NCBI RefSeq assembly: GCF_007990225.1
Contig: NZ_BJWF01000013.1
Location: 1-64,000, forward strand
Direction of reading: 5' to 3'
DNA: 64,000 nucleotides
Source of the DNA: Enterococcus villorum
GTDB taxonomy: Bacteria; Bacillota; Bacilli; Lactobacillales; Enterococcaceae
The translations under genes and the position numbers were made by a program. The notes beneath the pieces were generated by a model. The model searched no databases. It saw only the letters and a program-made list of their open reading frames with translations, and was not told the DNA's origin. Position 1 is the stretch's first letter. The number at the start of each line of letters is the position of its first letter. Of this stretch, positions 9,888 to 19,823 are shown one piece after another.

Positions 9888-10184
9888 TTATTTACATTCT
9901 CTTTCCATTTTTGGTAACTCACAAGAGGAATGTGTTTTTAAGTAGCGCTCTTTTTGTGGGCGGCTTAACTTTTTAAAGGCTGCTTCGGCTTTGGTAGCTT
10001 CACTTCTTGTAGCAAAACACTCGGCGTGGATCATTTTTGTCGGTCTGCGTTTTTCTAAACGAGTGTATTTTGCTCCTGTCCCACGATTATGTTCTTCTAG
10101 CCTTCGAGAAAGGTCTGTAGTATACCCCCCATAAAACGTTTGATCTTTGCAAAATAAGACATAAAAAAAGTGTTCACTTGCCAT
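9888..10184 (-). CDS. GIY-YIG domain protein (UPF0213/YazA type)
   Basis: This 98-aa protein consists of a single GIY-YIG nuclease-like domain. FYVLFCKDQTFYGGYT supplies the two half motifs, with RRLEEHNRGTGAKYT and a conserved RRPTKMIHAE segment, as in the YazA/UPF0213 family. Its cellular job is not established. It overlaps the end of the trmN6-like gene by 11 bases and is clearly cotranscribed and translationally coupled with it, as is common in Firmicutes. Confidence 0.9.
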   Translation of the reverse strand: MASEHFFYVLFCKDQTFYGGYTTDLSRRLEEHNRGTGAKYTRLEKRRPTKMIHAECFATRSEATKAEAAFKKLSRPQKERYLKTHSSCELPKMERECK

Positions 10185-10908
10185 AAAGCATTTCTCTCAC
10201 TTCTGGTGTATAGTTTCCCTCAAGATCGTAAGTGATTAACGGTGAAGCGACTTTAAAGCCATCCAACTTGCCATCTTTTATCCCCTCAACTAATAAAATA
10301 TTGGCATCTTTTCCCATTTTAGGATAAACGAATTGGATTTTTTTAGGTGCGATATGGTATTCTTCCATTAAGTTGATGATTTCCAAAAAACGATCGGGGC
10401 GGTGAACCATTGCAAAACGTCCATTTGTTTTTAATAATTTACTAGAAATTCGGATCACATCTTCAAGTGTTGTATGGATTTCATGTCTAGCAATGGCAAG
10501 ATGTTCATTGGGATTTTTTTTATTTGTCGGTAGTCCTTTGAAATAAGGAGGATTGCACACCACTAAATCACATGAATTGTGTCGAACAACGGATAAACTA
10601 TCATTTAAATCAATGGTATGAATCGTCATTTGTTGTTCCAAGTGATTTAATTGAACGCTACGTCTTGCCATATCTGCTAGACGGGGCTGAATTTCGATTC
10701 CGTCAATGAAGGCATTCGTGCGTTTGCTTAAAAAAAGTCCCACGGCACCATTTCCTGCACATAAGTCAACAATTTGGCCTCTTTTTGGCACACGGGCAAA
10801 ATGGGCTAATAAGACAGCGTCAAGTGAAAAAGAAAAAACGTGTGGGCTTTGAATGATTTTGATATCTTTTGCGTATAATTGGTCGATCCGTTCATCTTCG
10901 TGAAGCAT
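10174..10908 (-). CDS. tRNA1(Val) adenine-37 N6-methyltransferase-like protein
   Basis: This 244-aa class I SAM-dependent methyltransferase has the SAM loop VDLCAGNGAVGLFLS and the amino-methyltransferase motif CNPPYFK. The overall order matches the TrmN6/YfiC/YabB group, which methylates adenine 37 of tRNA-Val. The start at 10908 (MLHEDERID) is preceded by GGAGGGAAC; the longer open frame upstream lacks a ribosome site. It is followed by the overlapping GIY-YIG gene. Its promoter region is shared with the divergent acyltransferase gene. The family call is firm; the exact tRNA target is inferred from homologues. Confidence 0.88.
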   Translation of the reverse strand: MLHEDERIDQLYAKDIKIIQSPHVFSFSLDAVLLAHFARVPKRGQIVDLCAGNGAVGLFLSKRTNAFIDGIEIQPRLADMARRSVQLNHLEQQMTIHTIDLNDSLSVVRHNSCDLVVCNPPYFKGLPTNKKNPNEHLAIARHEIHTTLEDVIRISSKLLKTNGRFAMVHRPDRFLEIINLMEEYHIAPKKIQFVYPKMGKDANILLVEGIKDGKLDGFKVASPLITYDLEGNYTPEVREMLYGK

Positions 10909-11036
10909 TTGTTCCCTCCAAATGAAAAAAATAGTTGATTGTATTATACTATTTTTATAAAAAAGAACCAAGGTACCTTGTAAAGTTACTCGATTTTAGG
11001 CATACTATGACCATACGATCTAGAAAGGAAGAGAAT

Positions 11037-11663
11037 ATGTTCTATCGATTTATGAGAGGGCTGGTCTGTGTCATTTTAGCATTAATTAACGGAAATGCTC
11101 GTTATGAAAATAAAGAAGTTTTACCCCAAGATGAGAATTACATATTGGTTGCGCCACATCGTACTTGGTGGGACCCATTATATCTTGCGGTAGCAGCTTC
11201 CCCAAAAGAATTTAGTTTTATGGCTAAAGAAGAATTATTCAAAAATCCAATCTTGCGTTTTATCTTGACGCATTCAAATGCTTTTCCAGTGAAAAGAGAA
11301 AATCCTGGTCCTAGCGTGATTAAAACACCTGTTAAAATTTTAAAATCTACACATTTAGGTTTGATTATGTTTCCAAGTGGAACAAGGCATGCAACGGAGT
11401 TAAAAGGTGGGATGGCTCTGATTTCTAAAATGTCAAAAGCTAAAATTGTGCCAGCAGTTTATCAAGGCCCGCTTACTTTAGGAGACTTGTTTAAACGAAA
11501 ACGAGTGATCGTTCGTTTCGGGGAACCGATTGATTTATCTGATATTAAAAAAACAGATAAAGAAGGCATGGCAGAAATCGAACGCCGCACACAAGCTGCC
11601 TTTGATCAATTAGATAAAGAAGTGAATCCTGACTTTAAATACGAGATCAAAAAGAAAGAATAA
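11037..11663 (+). CDS. 1-acyl-sn-glycerol-3-phosphate acyltransferase (PlsC family)
   Basis: This 208-aa PlsC-type acyltransferase makes phosphatidic acid from lysophosphatidate at the membrane. The catalytic HX4D motif is HRTWWDP (His41, Asp46) and the substrate motif is FPSGTR, with Ser where EGTR is usual. A short hydrophobic N terminus (MRGLVCVILALING) anchors it. The start at 11037 has AAAGGAAGAG upstream and was preferred over an upstream in-frame ATG without a ribosome site. A terminator with AAAAAAGG/CCTTTTTT arms follows at 11748-11780. Confidence 0.9.
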   Translation: MFYRFMRGLVCVILALINGNARYENKEVLPQDENYILVAPHRTWWDPLYLAVAASPKEFSFMAKEELFKNPILRFILTHSNAFPVKRENPGPSVIKTPVKILKSTHLGLIMFPSGTRHATELKGGMALISKMSKAKIVPAVYQGPLTLGDLFKRKRVIVRFGEPIDLSDIKKTDKEGMAEIERRTQAAFDQLDKEVNPDFKYEIKKKE

Positions 11664-11747
11664 TTCTATTTTTGATTGATAAAAAAACTGATTAAGGTTA
11701 TGACAACAGCATCCATTTATTCAAAGACGACTTAGAGCGTGTTTGGA

Positions 11748-11781
11748 AAAAAAGGAGAGGATTGTCATGCCTTTTTTGATT
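11748..11781 (+). terminator. Terminator after the acyltransferase gene
   Basis: Arms AAAAAAAGG and CCTTTTTT enclose a 13-nt loop. A TATAAT at about 11826-11831 further on could serve sbcD. Confidence 0.55.
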
Positions 11782-11861
11782 TGATTAACCAATAATCGAA
11801 TGTATCATGTAATGAATGGAAGTGTTATAATTATAAGAAGGACATTTTTTGAGGTGATAAG

Positions 11862-12983
11862 ATGCGCTTTTTACATACAGCTGACTGGCATATTGGGAAA
11901 AAACTCCAAGGTTATGATCGAATCAAGGAACAAAAACATGTACTTTCTAAAATATTAGAAATTGCTAAAGAAGAACAAGTAGATGCGATTGTCATTGCAG
12001 GTGATCTTTATGATCGAAGTGTACCATCCGTTGAGGCCATTGAAGTCTTCAATCAACTGATGGTCAAGTGGAATTTAAATGAACGTTTTCCGATTTTTGC
12101 GATCTCAGGCAATCATGACAGCGGAATTCGTCTTTCTGCTGGGACTCCTTGGTTCAGCCAGACAGATTATTATTTAAGAACTAGATTAGAAGAAGCTTTT
12201 GAACCAATTGTATTTCAAGATGCGCAATTTTTTTTATTGCCATATTTTGAGCCAATTTCAGCAAGGATTTACTTTGATGACGATCAAATTCGTACGATTC
12301 AACAAGCAATGGAAAAAGTCATCAATAAAATGAGCGAACAGTTTGACCCAACAAAAAAACAAGTTTTAGTAAGCCATTTTTTTGTGATGGGAAGTACGAA
12401 ATCAGATTCTGAGACGAAAATCGAAGTTGGGGGATTAGGTGCTGTTTCCGGAGAATTGTTTGAATCATTTGACTATGTCGCTTTGGGGCATTTACACAAT
12501 CAAGCGGCGCTACAACAAAAAAATGCACGTTATAGTGGGTCGCCTTTAAAATTCTCTCTTTCAGAAATCAATCAAAAAAAAGGCGTGTGGATTGTTGATT
12601 TAAACGAAAATGTGATATTTAATTTTCGTGAGTTGACGCCATTATATGAAATCGAAGAAATAACGGCAAGTTTTAAAGAGTTACTTAATCCCGATTTTTA
12701 TCAGTCAATTAACCGCGAAAATTATCTCCAGATTTATTTGAATGATCGGACGATTATCCCAAATATGATGAATCAATTAAGAAAAATTTATCCACGGATA
12801 CTAGGCGTTGAACGTTCAAACGGCCGAGTGGAACGACTCCAAAGACAGCAAAAAAGGATTCTTACAAAAGATCCTCAAAAATTGGCGCAAGGATTCTTTA
12901 AGGAAGTGACAAAGGAAAATTTGACAGAAAAACAAGAGCTTTGGCTAAGCGAAACATTACAAGAACTCATGGAAACGGAATGA
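11862..12983 (+). CDS. sbcD: Exonuclease SbcD (Mre11-like)
   Basis: This 373-aa nuclease subunit of the SbcCD complex opens hairpin ends and resects broken DNA. The calcineurin-like phosphoesterase motifs are all visible: TADWHIGK, GDLYDRS, SGNHDSG and VALGHLHNQ with the YSGSPLKFS segment. The C-terminal capping domain follows. It lies six bases before sbcC and forms an operon with it. The length is normal. Confidence 0.96.
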   Translation: MRFLHTADWHIGKKLQGYDRIKEQKHVLSKILEIAKEEQVDAIVIAGDLYDRSVPSVEAIEVFNQLMVKWNLNERFPIFAISGNHDSGIRLSAGTPWFSQTDYYLRTRLEEAFEPIVFQDAQFFLLPYFEPISARIYFDDDQIRTIQQAMEKVINKMSEQFDPTKKQVLVSHFFVMGSTKSDSETKIEVGGLGAVSGELFESFDYVALGHLHNQAALQQKNARYSGSPLKFSLSEINQKKGVWIVDLNENVIFNFRELTPLYEIEEITASFKELLNPDFYQSINRENYLQIYLNDRTIIPNMMNQLRKIYPRILGVERSNGRVERLQRQQKRILTKDPQKLAQGFFKEVTKENLTEKQELWLSETLQELMETE

Positions 12984-12989
12984 ACGGTA

Positions 12990-15900
12990 ATGAAACCTAA
13001 AAAACTACGTTTAAAAAACTTTGGACCATTTATTGAAGAGACAATTGATTTTTCGAAACTCACAGAAGTTCCTCTATTTTTGATTACTGGAAAAACTGGT
13101 GCAGGAAAAACGACACTCTTTGATGGCATGACTTATGCTTTATTCGGTGAAACTTCTGGGAGGCTACGTACCGGCAAAGAAATGCGATCGCTTTTTGCCA
13201 CCCCAGAGGAAGAAACGAGTGTGTACTTTTCATTTGAGCACCAAGGAATGAGTTACGAAATCGAACGTAAACCAGAACAAATACTTGCTAAACGTAAAGG
13301 GGAAGGAAATAGAAAACAAGCAGCCAAAATCACTTTAACGATCTTTGATGACAAAGGAAAAGAAATGCGACAATTGACGAAACGAAATGAAGTAGATCAA
13401 TTGATCAAAGAGCTAATAAACCTTGATGCGAAACAATTTTCTCAGATTATCTTATTGCCTCAAGGAGAGTTTCGCCATTTTTTAATTTCATCAAGCAGTG
13501 AAAAAGAGATTGTTTTACGCAATTTGTTTGGTACGCACTATTTCCAACAACTAAATGAACAATTAAAAGAAAAAGCAAAACTTTATCAAAAAAAATTAGA
13601 TCACCTTGAACAAGAATTGACGATGCTACAAAAAAGATTTATACCAGTCACTGAAGAGCCCACTCATAAAAATGAAAACTTTGACGCTATCTTAACTTGT
13701 TGGCAAGAAGAACAAGCAATATTACAAGCGAATATTCTACAAGAAAAAACAGCACTTTCTGATTTACAGGAACAGCAAAAACAAATGGAAGACACATACT
13801 ATCGTTTCCAGACGCTACAAACGAGACAGGAAGAAAAGCGAAGATTAGATAAAAAGAAAGAAGAACTCCTTCAACAAGAACAGGTGATTAATGAAATAAA
13901 ACAGTGGATCACTCATTACGAATTTGCTGAAAAATTAATGGATTCATTAACAAGAAAGCAAGAATACCAAAGTGAACAAGAAGAATGGCAAATAAAAGAA
14001 AAAGATTGCTTCAAAGAGCTCGCTCAACAAAAAAAAACTTATCTTGAATGGGAAAAACTTGAACCACAACGGATAAATACCCAACAAGAAATGGAACAAT
14101 TAGCTGATAAATTACAAGAAATGAAACGGTTGATTCCAATTGCTAAAGAATGGCAGAACAAACAGATAGAAAGAAATACTTTACGCACAGAAAAGAAAAA
14201 AAACGAAGAAACAAAACAAAACATTGTTCAAGAAAAACGACAAGTACAAGAAGAACAAAAGAAGTTGCTAGAAAAATTGGCCGATCAGGAATCATTACAC
14301 GAAGACCAAATGCGCTTTGAAAAACTACGTCAAGAACAAGAAAAATATCAAGAAATTCTTGTACAATCTCAGCAGATGAATGAACAATTAAAAATATGTC
14401 AGCAGCGATTAGTAGCAATCAACGAACAACATCAAAAAAGCCAAACTTTATTAAGTGAACAAACGCAACAGGTGGCCACGTTAAAAAGCCAATGGGCAAG
14501 CCAACAAATTGCTCGATTACAATTGTTACTGTTACCTGGGGAACCATGTCCCGTCTGTGGTTCACTAGAACATCCTAAAGAACTGCGTAACCATGAACTG
14601 CCTGAAAAAAAACAAGTCATCAAACTTGAAGAAGAATTAGCCGAAGCCGAAGCTCGACTTGAGCAGATCAATCAAAAAATTGGTCGTAATAAAGCAGAAG
14701 AAACACAAATAAAACAGAGAATAAACGAGCTTTCAACCTCTATTTTAGAAAAGCAAGAAGAAATGGAGCGAATCAAAGAAAGCTTGAAATGTTCACTTGA
14801 AAAATCTTTCCAGTTTATAACGGCGGATGATCCTATCGTATCTTTGGAAGAAATTCAACAAAATTTAGCAACTCGTGAGGAGCTAATTGCAAAATCCAAA
14901 GTTTCTTATGAACAGGTGACTGAACATTTAACCGTCATTGATGATAAACTAAATAGTATAGAAGAACAACTTGCTCAAAATAAAGAAAAACTCCAACAAG
15001 GACAAGGAGAGCTTAATAGTTTAAAGAAACAGTTGGGAGATAAGGACATTCAAAATTTAGTAGATGATGTCAAACAATTAGAAGAAAATGTTTCTATGAA
15101 AGCAAAATGGCTAGCAGAAGAAAAAGAGAAGGCCATTCTTTTATCCCAAGAAATCAAACTACTGCAAGCGCAACAAGAAAATATTCATGAGCAACAAACG
15201 AGAAATATTCAGAAATTACAACTTCTTCAAGAAAAAATTACTCAGAAGTTGTTGGAACAAACCTATTTTAAACAAGAAGATGAGATAAGATCCTTTGCCC
15301 AACAAACAGATATGTATCAACATAATCGTCAAGCCATTGCGTCCTATGAAGAAGAACGATTAATTGTGGAGGATCGATTAACTCAGCTAGAAAGTTTTCC
15401 TTTAAAAGAGACACTTCCAGATTTAAATAAATTAAAACAAGAATTGTCTGAATTAAAAAGCAAAATAACAAAACAACAAGAAAACTATTATCGATTGTAT
15501 GAACAAGAACGCACGAATCAGAAAATCATTGAAGAATTTTCTGACATCTATCAAGCAAGTCAAGAGCAATTGGATGAATTGATTCAACTTCAACAATTAT
15601 CACAAACCATTAACGGAGAAAATCCTAGAAAAACTAGTTTAGAAAGATATGTTTTACAAGTTTATTTACAAGAGGTGCTGCAAGTTGCTAATGTTCGCTT
15701 ACAACGATTGACAAAAAATCGTTATCAATTTGAACTAGCAGAAGAAATCGGCAGTTATCGTGGAAAAACTGGATTAGAAATCAATGTTTACGATGATGAG
15801 GCAGGATTGACTCGTGGGGCACATACTTTATCTGGTGGTGAAAGTTTCATTGCAGCTTTGTCCTTAGCGCTAGCTTTAGCAGAAGTCATCCAAACGCAAA

Positions 15901-16124
15901 CAGGAGGGGTATCTATCGAAGCCTTATTTATTGATGAAGGATTTGGCTCCTTAGATGAAGAAGCACTTGAAATGGCGATTGAAGCATTAGAAACAATTGA
16001 AAGTGAAGGAAGAATGATTGGGATTATCAGTCATGTTAGAGAATTAAAAGAACGAATAGTACAACAAATAAGAATCGAAACAGAAGGTAGCGGCCAAAGT
16101 AAAGTACGCTATCATCTTGGATAA
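12990..16124 (+). CDS. sbcC: ATPase SbcC (Rad50-like)
   Basis: This 1044-aa SMC-like partner of SbcD has an N-terminal Walker A GKTGAGKTTLFDG (about 32-44). Two long coiled-coil arms rich in Gln, Glu and Lys (about 180-510 and 535-870) flank the zinc hook CPVC (Cys520/Cys523). The ABC signature LSGGES and Walker B ALFIDEGFGSLDEEAL lie near the C terminus. The complex uses ATP to open the SbcD site. It is followed 18 nt later by the SNF2-type helicase gene, so the three genes probably share one mRNA. Confidence 0.96.
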   Translation: MKPKKLRLKNFGPFIEETIDFSKLTEVPLFLITGKTGAGKTTLFDGMTYALFGETSGRLRTGKEMRSLFATPEEETSVYFSFEHQGMSYEIERKPEQILAKRKGEGNRKQAAKITLTIFDDKGKEMRQLTKRNEVDQLIKELINLDAKQFSQIILLPQGEFRHFLISSSSEKEIVLRNLFGTHYFQQLNEQLKEKAKLYQKKLDHLEQELTMLQKRFIPVTEEPTHKNENFDAILTCWQEEQAILQANILQEKTALSDLQEQQKQMEDTYYRFQTLQTRQEEKRRLDKKKEELLQQEQVINEIKQWITHYEFAEKLMDSLTRKQEYQSEQEEWQIKEKDCFKELAQQKKTYLEWEKLEPQRINTQQEMEQLADKLQEMKRLIPIAKEWQNKQIERNTLRTEKKKNEETKQNIVQEKRQVQEEQKKLLEKLADQESLHEDQMRFEKLRQEQEKYQEILVQSQQMNEQLKICQQRLVAINEQHQKSQTLLSEQTQQVATLKSQWASQQIARLQLLLLPGEPCPVCGSLEHPKELRNHELPEKKQVIKLEEELAEAEARLEQINQKIGRNKAEETQIKQRINELSTSILEKQEEMERIKESLKCSLEKSFQFITADDPIVSLEEIQQNLATREELIAKSKVSYEQVTEHLTVIDDKLNSIEEQLAQNKEKLQQGQGELNSLKKQLGDKDIQNLVDDVKQLEENVSMKAKWLAEEKEKAILLSQEIKLLQAQQENIHEQQTRNIQKLQLLQEKITQKLLEQTYFKQEDEIRSFAQQTDMYQHNRQAIASYEEERLIVEDRLTQLESFPLKETLPDLNKLKQELSELKSKITKQQENYYRLYEQERTNQKIIEEFSDIYQASQEQLDELIQLQQLSQTINGENPRKTSLERYVLQVYLQEVLQVANVRLQRLTKNRYQFELAEEIGSYRGKTGLEINVYDDEAGLTRGAHTLSGGESFIAALSLALALAEVIQTQTGGVSIEALFIDEGFGSLDEEALEMAIEALETIESEGRMIGIISHVRELKERIVQQIRIETEGSGQSKVRYHLG

Positions 16125-16142
16125 CGGGGGGATTGGTAACTT

Positions 16143-19100
16143 ATGAAATGGAGCATTCCAGAAAAAGTCATTGCAAGAGGACGTCAATATTTGCAAGAAG
16201 GACGCGTGTTATCGGTAGTCCCTGACCAAGAAGAAAAAGTTTGGCATGCGGAAGTCTTAGGTAGTGAATTATACATGGTCGATTTAGATGGAACCGCAAA
16301 AGAAGTTGATTTTTGCCAATGCCCATATTGGGAAGAACATAAGTATTGCAAGCATACGGTTGCCGTCGAATTGTATTTACGTTCAAAAAATCTTTCACGA
16401 ATACTAAAAGCAGATCAAACAATCATAGAACCAATTAAAAGAAGCAGTGAAGGCGAAATTCTAACAAAAGGATTTTCAAGATTGAAAGAAAAATCTACTT
16501 CTCAACTACTCCAACCATTAATTATTGAATATCAAGTGGAAACCGTTGAGACCAATCATTATCACCCAGAACTAGCAACATTAGCAGTATATTTGCGTAT
16601 TGGTTATTTAGAGAATCCAAAAAAAACCTATATCGTTAAAAATATTTTTGATTTTTTACATGCCTATACTGAAAATGAACGTTACACTATCAATAAACAA
16701 TACCAATTTCACTTAGATAAACGGGCGTTTCAAGGAGAAGACCAAGCTATTTTAACGAACTTAGCAGGCTGTGCACAAACCCAAATTTTGCTAGGAGCAA
16801 ATGGTCTTCAAGTGAAAGGGAAATTAGATAAGCGTTATTTGTTGTTGCCTATTGAACAGGCAAAACAATTATTAGAACAGATGAATCAAACCACAAGATT
16901 ACAAATGAAAATGGAAGAATTCAATTATCAAGCCATTCATTTTTCAAAAAATGAGAAACCTTTAGCATTTGAAGTAACAAAAAAAGATGATGCTTATCAA
17001 TTAAAAACGATAAGAGATTTTGAATTATTCTTTACCCACTATCAGTGGGGGATGATTCAAGGAACATTTTTCTCATTAACAAAGCATCAGCAAGCCATTT
17101 ATTTGACGTGGAAACAACTGATGAGACGATTTGAAGAGCCAGAAATTTTATTTATGAAACAGGAACTTTCTTCCTTATTCAAAGAAATACTTCCTTTACT
17201 CTCTGAAATTGGAGATGTCAATGTTAGTGAGGATGTAAAAGCAGAAGTTGCAGATGTACCCGTAGAATTTGTCTTTTTCTTTAGAAAAGCGAAAGGCAAA
17301 ATTCAAGCTCGGATTGATTTTGTTTATCAAGATGTTATTTTTTCAACGGATGAAAAACATGAAGTGATTCCTGAAAACTCTTCAGAAATTTTGCGGGATA
17401 AAGCACAAGAACAACGTGTATTGGATTTATATAAAATGTATCATTACCGAAAAAACGAGACCGGTTATGAACGTGTATTACCTAAAGGCGAAGAGTTATA
17501 TGCCTTTTTCCGAACAGAATTAGCTGTTTTTCGTCAATTTGGCGAAGTTCGTCTTGGGAAAAAACTCCGAGAACTATATTTAGATGCGCATCGACATCAA
17601 CCAAAAATTGAAGTCGAAGAAACAAATTCATGGCTAGATATCCGCTTTGATGTAACAGGTATCGAGGAACAAGAAATTGATCAAGTACTACAAAGTTTAC
17701 TACGTAATGATGCTTTTTATACTTTAGAAAATGGGCAAGTTTTATCATTTGATTCAGAAGAATTTCAACAAACAAGTCAAATTTTACAACAATTCCGAGA
17801 ATCTATACGTATGGAAGCAGGGACCATCCATGTACCAAAAAATCAAGGTTTGATTATTCAAGATAAATTATCAGGTAGTGAAGCAACGTTTGGCGATTCT
17901 TATCAAAAAATGATCCAAGACTTAATTCAACCTGAACAATATCAAGCAACTTTGCCTACAGGTTTACAAGCTGATTTACGGGATTACCAAAAGCAAGGCT
18001 TTAAATGGCTTAAAATGTTGGGAAATTACCAATTTGGCGGGATTTTAGCAGATGAAATGGGACTTGGGAAAACCTTACAAACGATTGCTTATTTACTTTC
18101 TGAAAAAGAAGAAAAAGGTGAACTTGCTGCTTTGATTGTCGCTCCTGCAAGCTTGATTTATAACTGGCAAGCAGAAGTGAAAAAATTTGCGCCTACTTTA
18201 AGTGTTCAGGTAGTGAATGGCAATAAAAAAGAAAGAGAAGAACTACTGTCACGCGACGTAGATATCAGAATTACTTCTTACGCTAGTCTAAGGCAAGATT
18301 TAACGGATTATCAAAAACGTTCGATCAACTATTTAATCCTTGATGAGGCACAAATGGTTAAAAATAGTAGTACGAAGACTGCTCAAGCGTTGCGTGAACT
18401 AAATGTACCACAACGTTTTGCATTAAGTGGTACACCAATTGAAAATAATTTAGAAGAATTGTGGTCTTTATTTGGAACAATTATGCCTGGATTTTTCCCG
18501 AATAAAACACGTTTTAGAGAGTTGTCGCCAGAAGAAATTGCACAAATGATCCGTCCTTTTGTGTTACGCAGAGATAAGCAAACAGTATTAAATGATCTTC
18601 CTGAAAAAACAGAGATGAATCTCTATTCTGCCCTTACGGAAGAACAGAAAACAGTGTATCTGGCTTATTTACGACAAATGAGAGAAGAAATTTCTTCGAT
18701 GGATTCAGAGTCCTTTAAAAAGAATCGAATTAGCATTTTGGCTGGTCTAACAAGATTGCGACAAGTTTGCTGTGATCCACGACTGTTTCTTGAAGATTAC
18801 CAAGGTGGTTCTGGAAAATTAGAACAAGTCAAAGATTTATTAGTAGCAGCAAAAGAAAACAATCGCAGGGTCCTTTTGTTTTCTCAATTTACAGGAATGT
18901 TAACCATCTTACAAGAAGAATTAGCAGAATTGGGATTGTCTACCTTTTACTTAAGAGGAAGCACAAAACCACAAGATCGTTTAACAATGGTTGATGCCTT
19001 TAATGAAGGAGAAAGAGATGTCTTTTTGATTTCATTAAAAGCAGGCGGTACCGGATTGAATTTAACTGGAGCAGATACCGTTATATTATATGATCTTTGG

Positions 19101-19337
19101 TGGAACCCAGCGATTGAAGAACAAGCAGCAGGTCGTGCGCATAGAATTGGGCAAAAGAATGTAGTTGAAGTATGGCGAATGATCGCTGAAGGGACAATTG
19201 AAGAACGAATGGACTCCTTGCAACAAGAAAAAAGAGAGCTATTCCAAAAAGTGATCCAAGGCAGTGAAGAACAATTGACAAAATTAACAGAAGAAGATAT
19301 CCGCATGATTTTAAGTGCAGGAGAATTAGAAGCTTGA
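16143..19337 (+). CDS. SWIM-SNF2 family helicase/ATPase
   Basis: This 1064-aa protein has an N-terminal SWIM zinc finger (CQCPYWEEHKYCKH, about residues 58-72) and a middle region of unknown fold. A complete SNF2 ATPase follows: ADEMGLGKTLQT (about 637-648), DEAQMVKN (from Asp734), LSGTPIENN, and the C-terminal helicase lobe with LFSQFTGM, LISLKAGGTGLN and QAAGRAHRIGQ. The family translocates on double-stranded DNA, and its bacterial role is poorly defined. Placement right after sbcDC suggests a part in DNA repair or removal of bound proteins, which is inference. A terminator and a repeat array follow. Confidence 0.93.
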   Translation: MKWSIPEKVIARGRQYLQEGRVLSVVPDQEEKVWHAEVLGSELYMVDLDGTAKEVDFCQCPYWEEHKYCKHTVAVELYLRSKNLSRILKADQTIIEPIKRSSEGEILTKGFSRLKEKSTSQLLQPLIIEYQVETVETNHYHPELATLAVYLRIGYLENPKKTYIVKNIFDFLHAYTENERYTINKQYQFHLDKRAFQGEDQAILTNLAGCAQTQILLGANGLQVKGKLDKRYLLLPIEQAKQLLEQMNQTTRLQMKMEEFNYQAIHFSKNEKPLAFEVTKKDDAYQLKTIRDFELFFTHYQWGMIQGTFFSLTKHQQAIYLTWKQLMRRFEEPEILFMKQELSSLFKEILPLLSEIGDVNVSEDVKAEVADVPVEFVFFFRKAKGKIQARIDFVYQDVIFSTDEKHEVIPENSSEILRDKAQEQRVLDLYKMYHYRKNETGYERVLPKGEELYAFFRTELAVFRQFGEVRLGKKLRELYLDAHRHQPKIEVEETNSWLDIRFDVTGIEEQEIDQVLQSLLRNDAFYTLENGQVLSFDSEEFQQTSQILQQFRESIRMEAGTIHVPKNQGLIIQDKLSGSEATFGDSYQKMIQDLIQPEQYQATLPTGLQADLRDYQKQGFKWLKMLGNYQFGGILADEMGLGKTLQTIAYLLSEKEEKGELAALIVAPASLIYNWQAEVKKFAPTLSVQVVNGNKKEREELLSRDVDIRITSYASLRQDLTDYQKRSINYLILDEAQMVKNSSTKTAQALRELNVPQRFALSGTPIENNLEELWSLFGTIMPGFFPNKTRFRELSPEEIAQMIRPFVLRRDKQTVLNDLPEKTEMNLYSALTEEQKTVYLAYLRQMREEISSMDSESFKKNRISILAGLTRLRQVCCDPRLFLEDYQGGSGKLEQVKDLLVAAKENNRRVLLFSQFTGMLTILQEELAELGLSTFYLRGSTKPQDRLTMVDAFNEGERDVFLISLKAGGTGLNLTGADTVILYDLWWNPAIEEQAAGRAHRIGQKNVVEVWRMIAEGTIEERMDSLQQEKRELFQKVIQGSEEQLTKLTEEDIRMILSAGELEA

Positions 19338-19412
19338 ATGCTTGGTGAAAAAGAATTATATTTACAGCCATTAAAAAAAGAGGCAGGGACAGAAGCGTTT
19401 AGCTCTGATAAA

Positions 19413-19472
19413 TAAGCCGAAACTCACGAAATTTGTTTTTCAAATTTTTGTAAGTTTCGGCTTATTTTTCGA
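19413..19472 (+). terminator. Terminator after the SNF2 gene
   Basis: A long stem pairs ATAAGCCGAAACT with AGTTTCGGCTTAT, with inner GAAATTTG / CAAATTTT pairing, then a T run. A similar hairpin (GGCTGAAATTCATAAAATT with its near-complement) accompanies the repeat array at 26073-26125. Confidence 0.75.
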
Positions 19473-19507
19473 AGGAATTGCTGTTGTTCCCACCATTTAT
19501 GACATGT

Positions 19508-19736
19508 GGTCGTGAAAGTAGTGGTCAGCTTCGAGCAAATGAACGCTAAATTTTTAAAATAGCTCCACATATTTTAGAAATTTAGCGCTTATAGTTGAGG
19601 AGTTGCTACTTGAATACCGTTGATAGGTTGTAAAGAGGCTACTCTTCATCAAGCGATAAGAACGAATAAGAGAAGCTTTTCATATTTTCCTTTGCTTGGT
19701 CACCGCAGAAGTAATACTTTGAGCTCCGTTTAACCG
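19508..19736 (+). repeat. Dispersed palindromic repeat array, copy 1 (two diverged modules)
   Basis: There are two modules of about 110 nt. Each begins with GGTCGTGAAAG or GGTTGTAAAGA and ends near ACCG or AACCG. The core AAAATAGCTCCACATATTTT and the flank GTCAGCTTCGAGCAAAT match the better-preserved arrays at 25825-26060 and 61843-62143. This copy is the most diverged. It reads in the same direction as the upstream SNF2 gene. The 19473-19507 segment may be a further fragment. No coding potential is visible. Confidence 0.7.
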
Positions 19737-19823
19737 TTTCTAAATGTTTGAAATAGACAGATTTGACACTTTCATATTCTTTTATTTACCTCTATCTAGT
19801 AGCTTATTGTTGCTAAGTAGAAG

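Noticed and set aside
13990-15480. Open frames on the minus strand inside sbcC
   Set aside because: They are antisense to the coiled-coil coding sequence and arise from its repetitive Gln/Glu/Lys codons.
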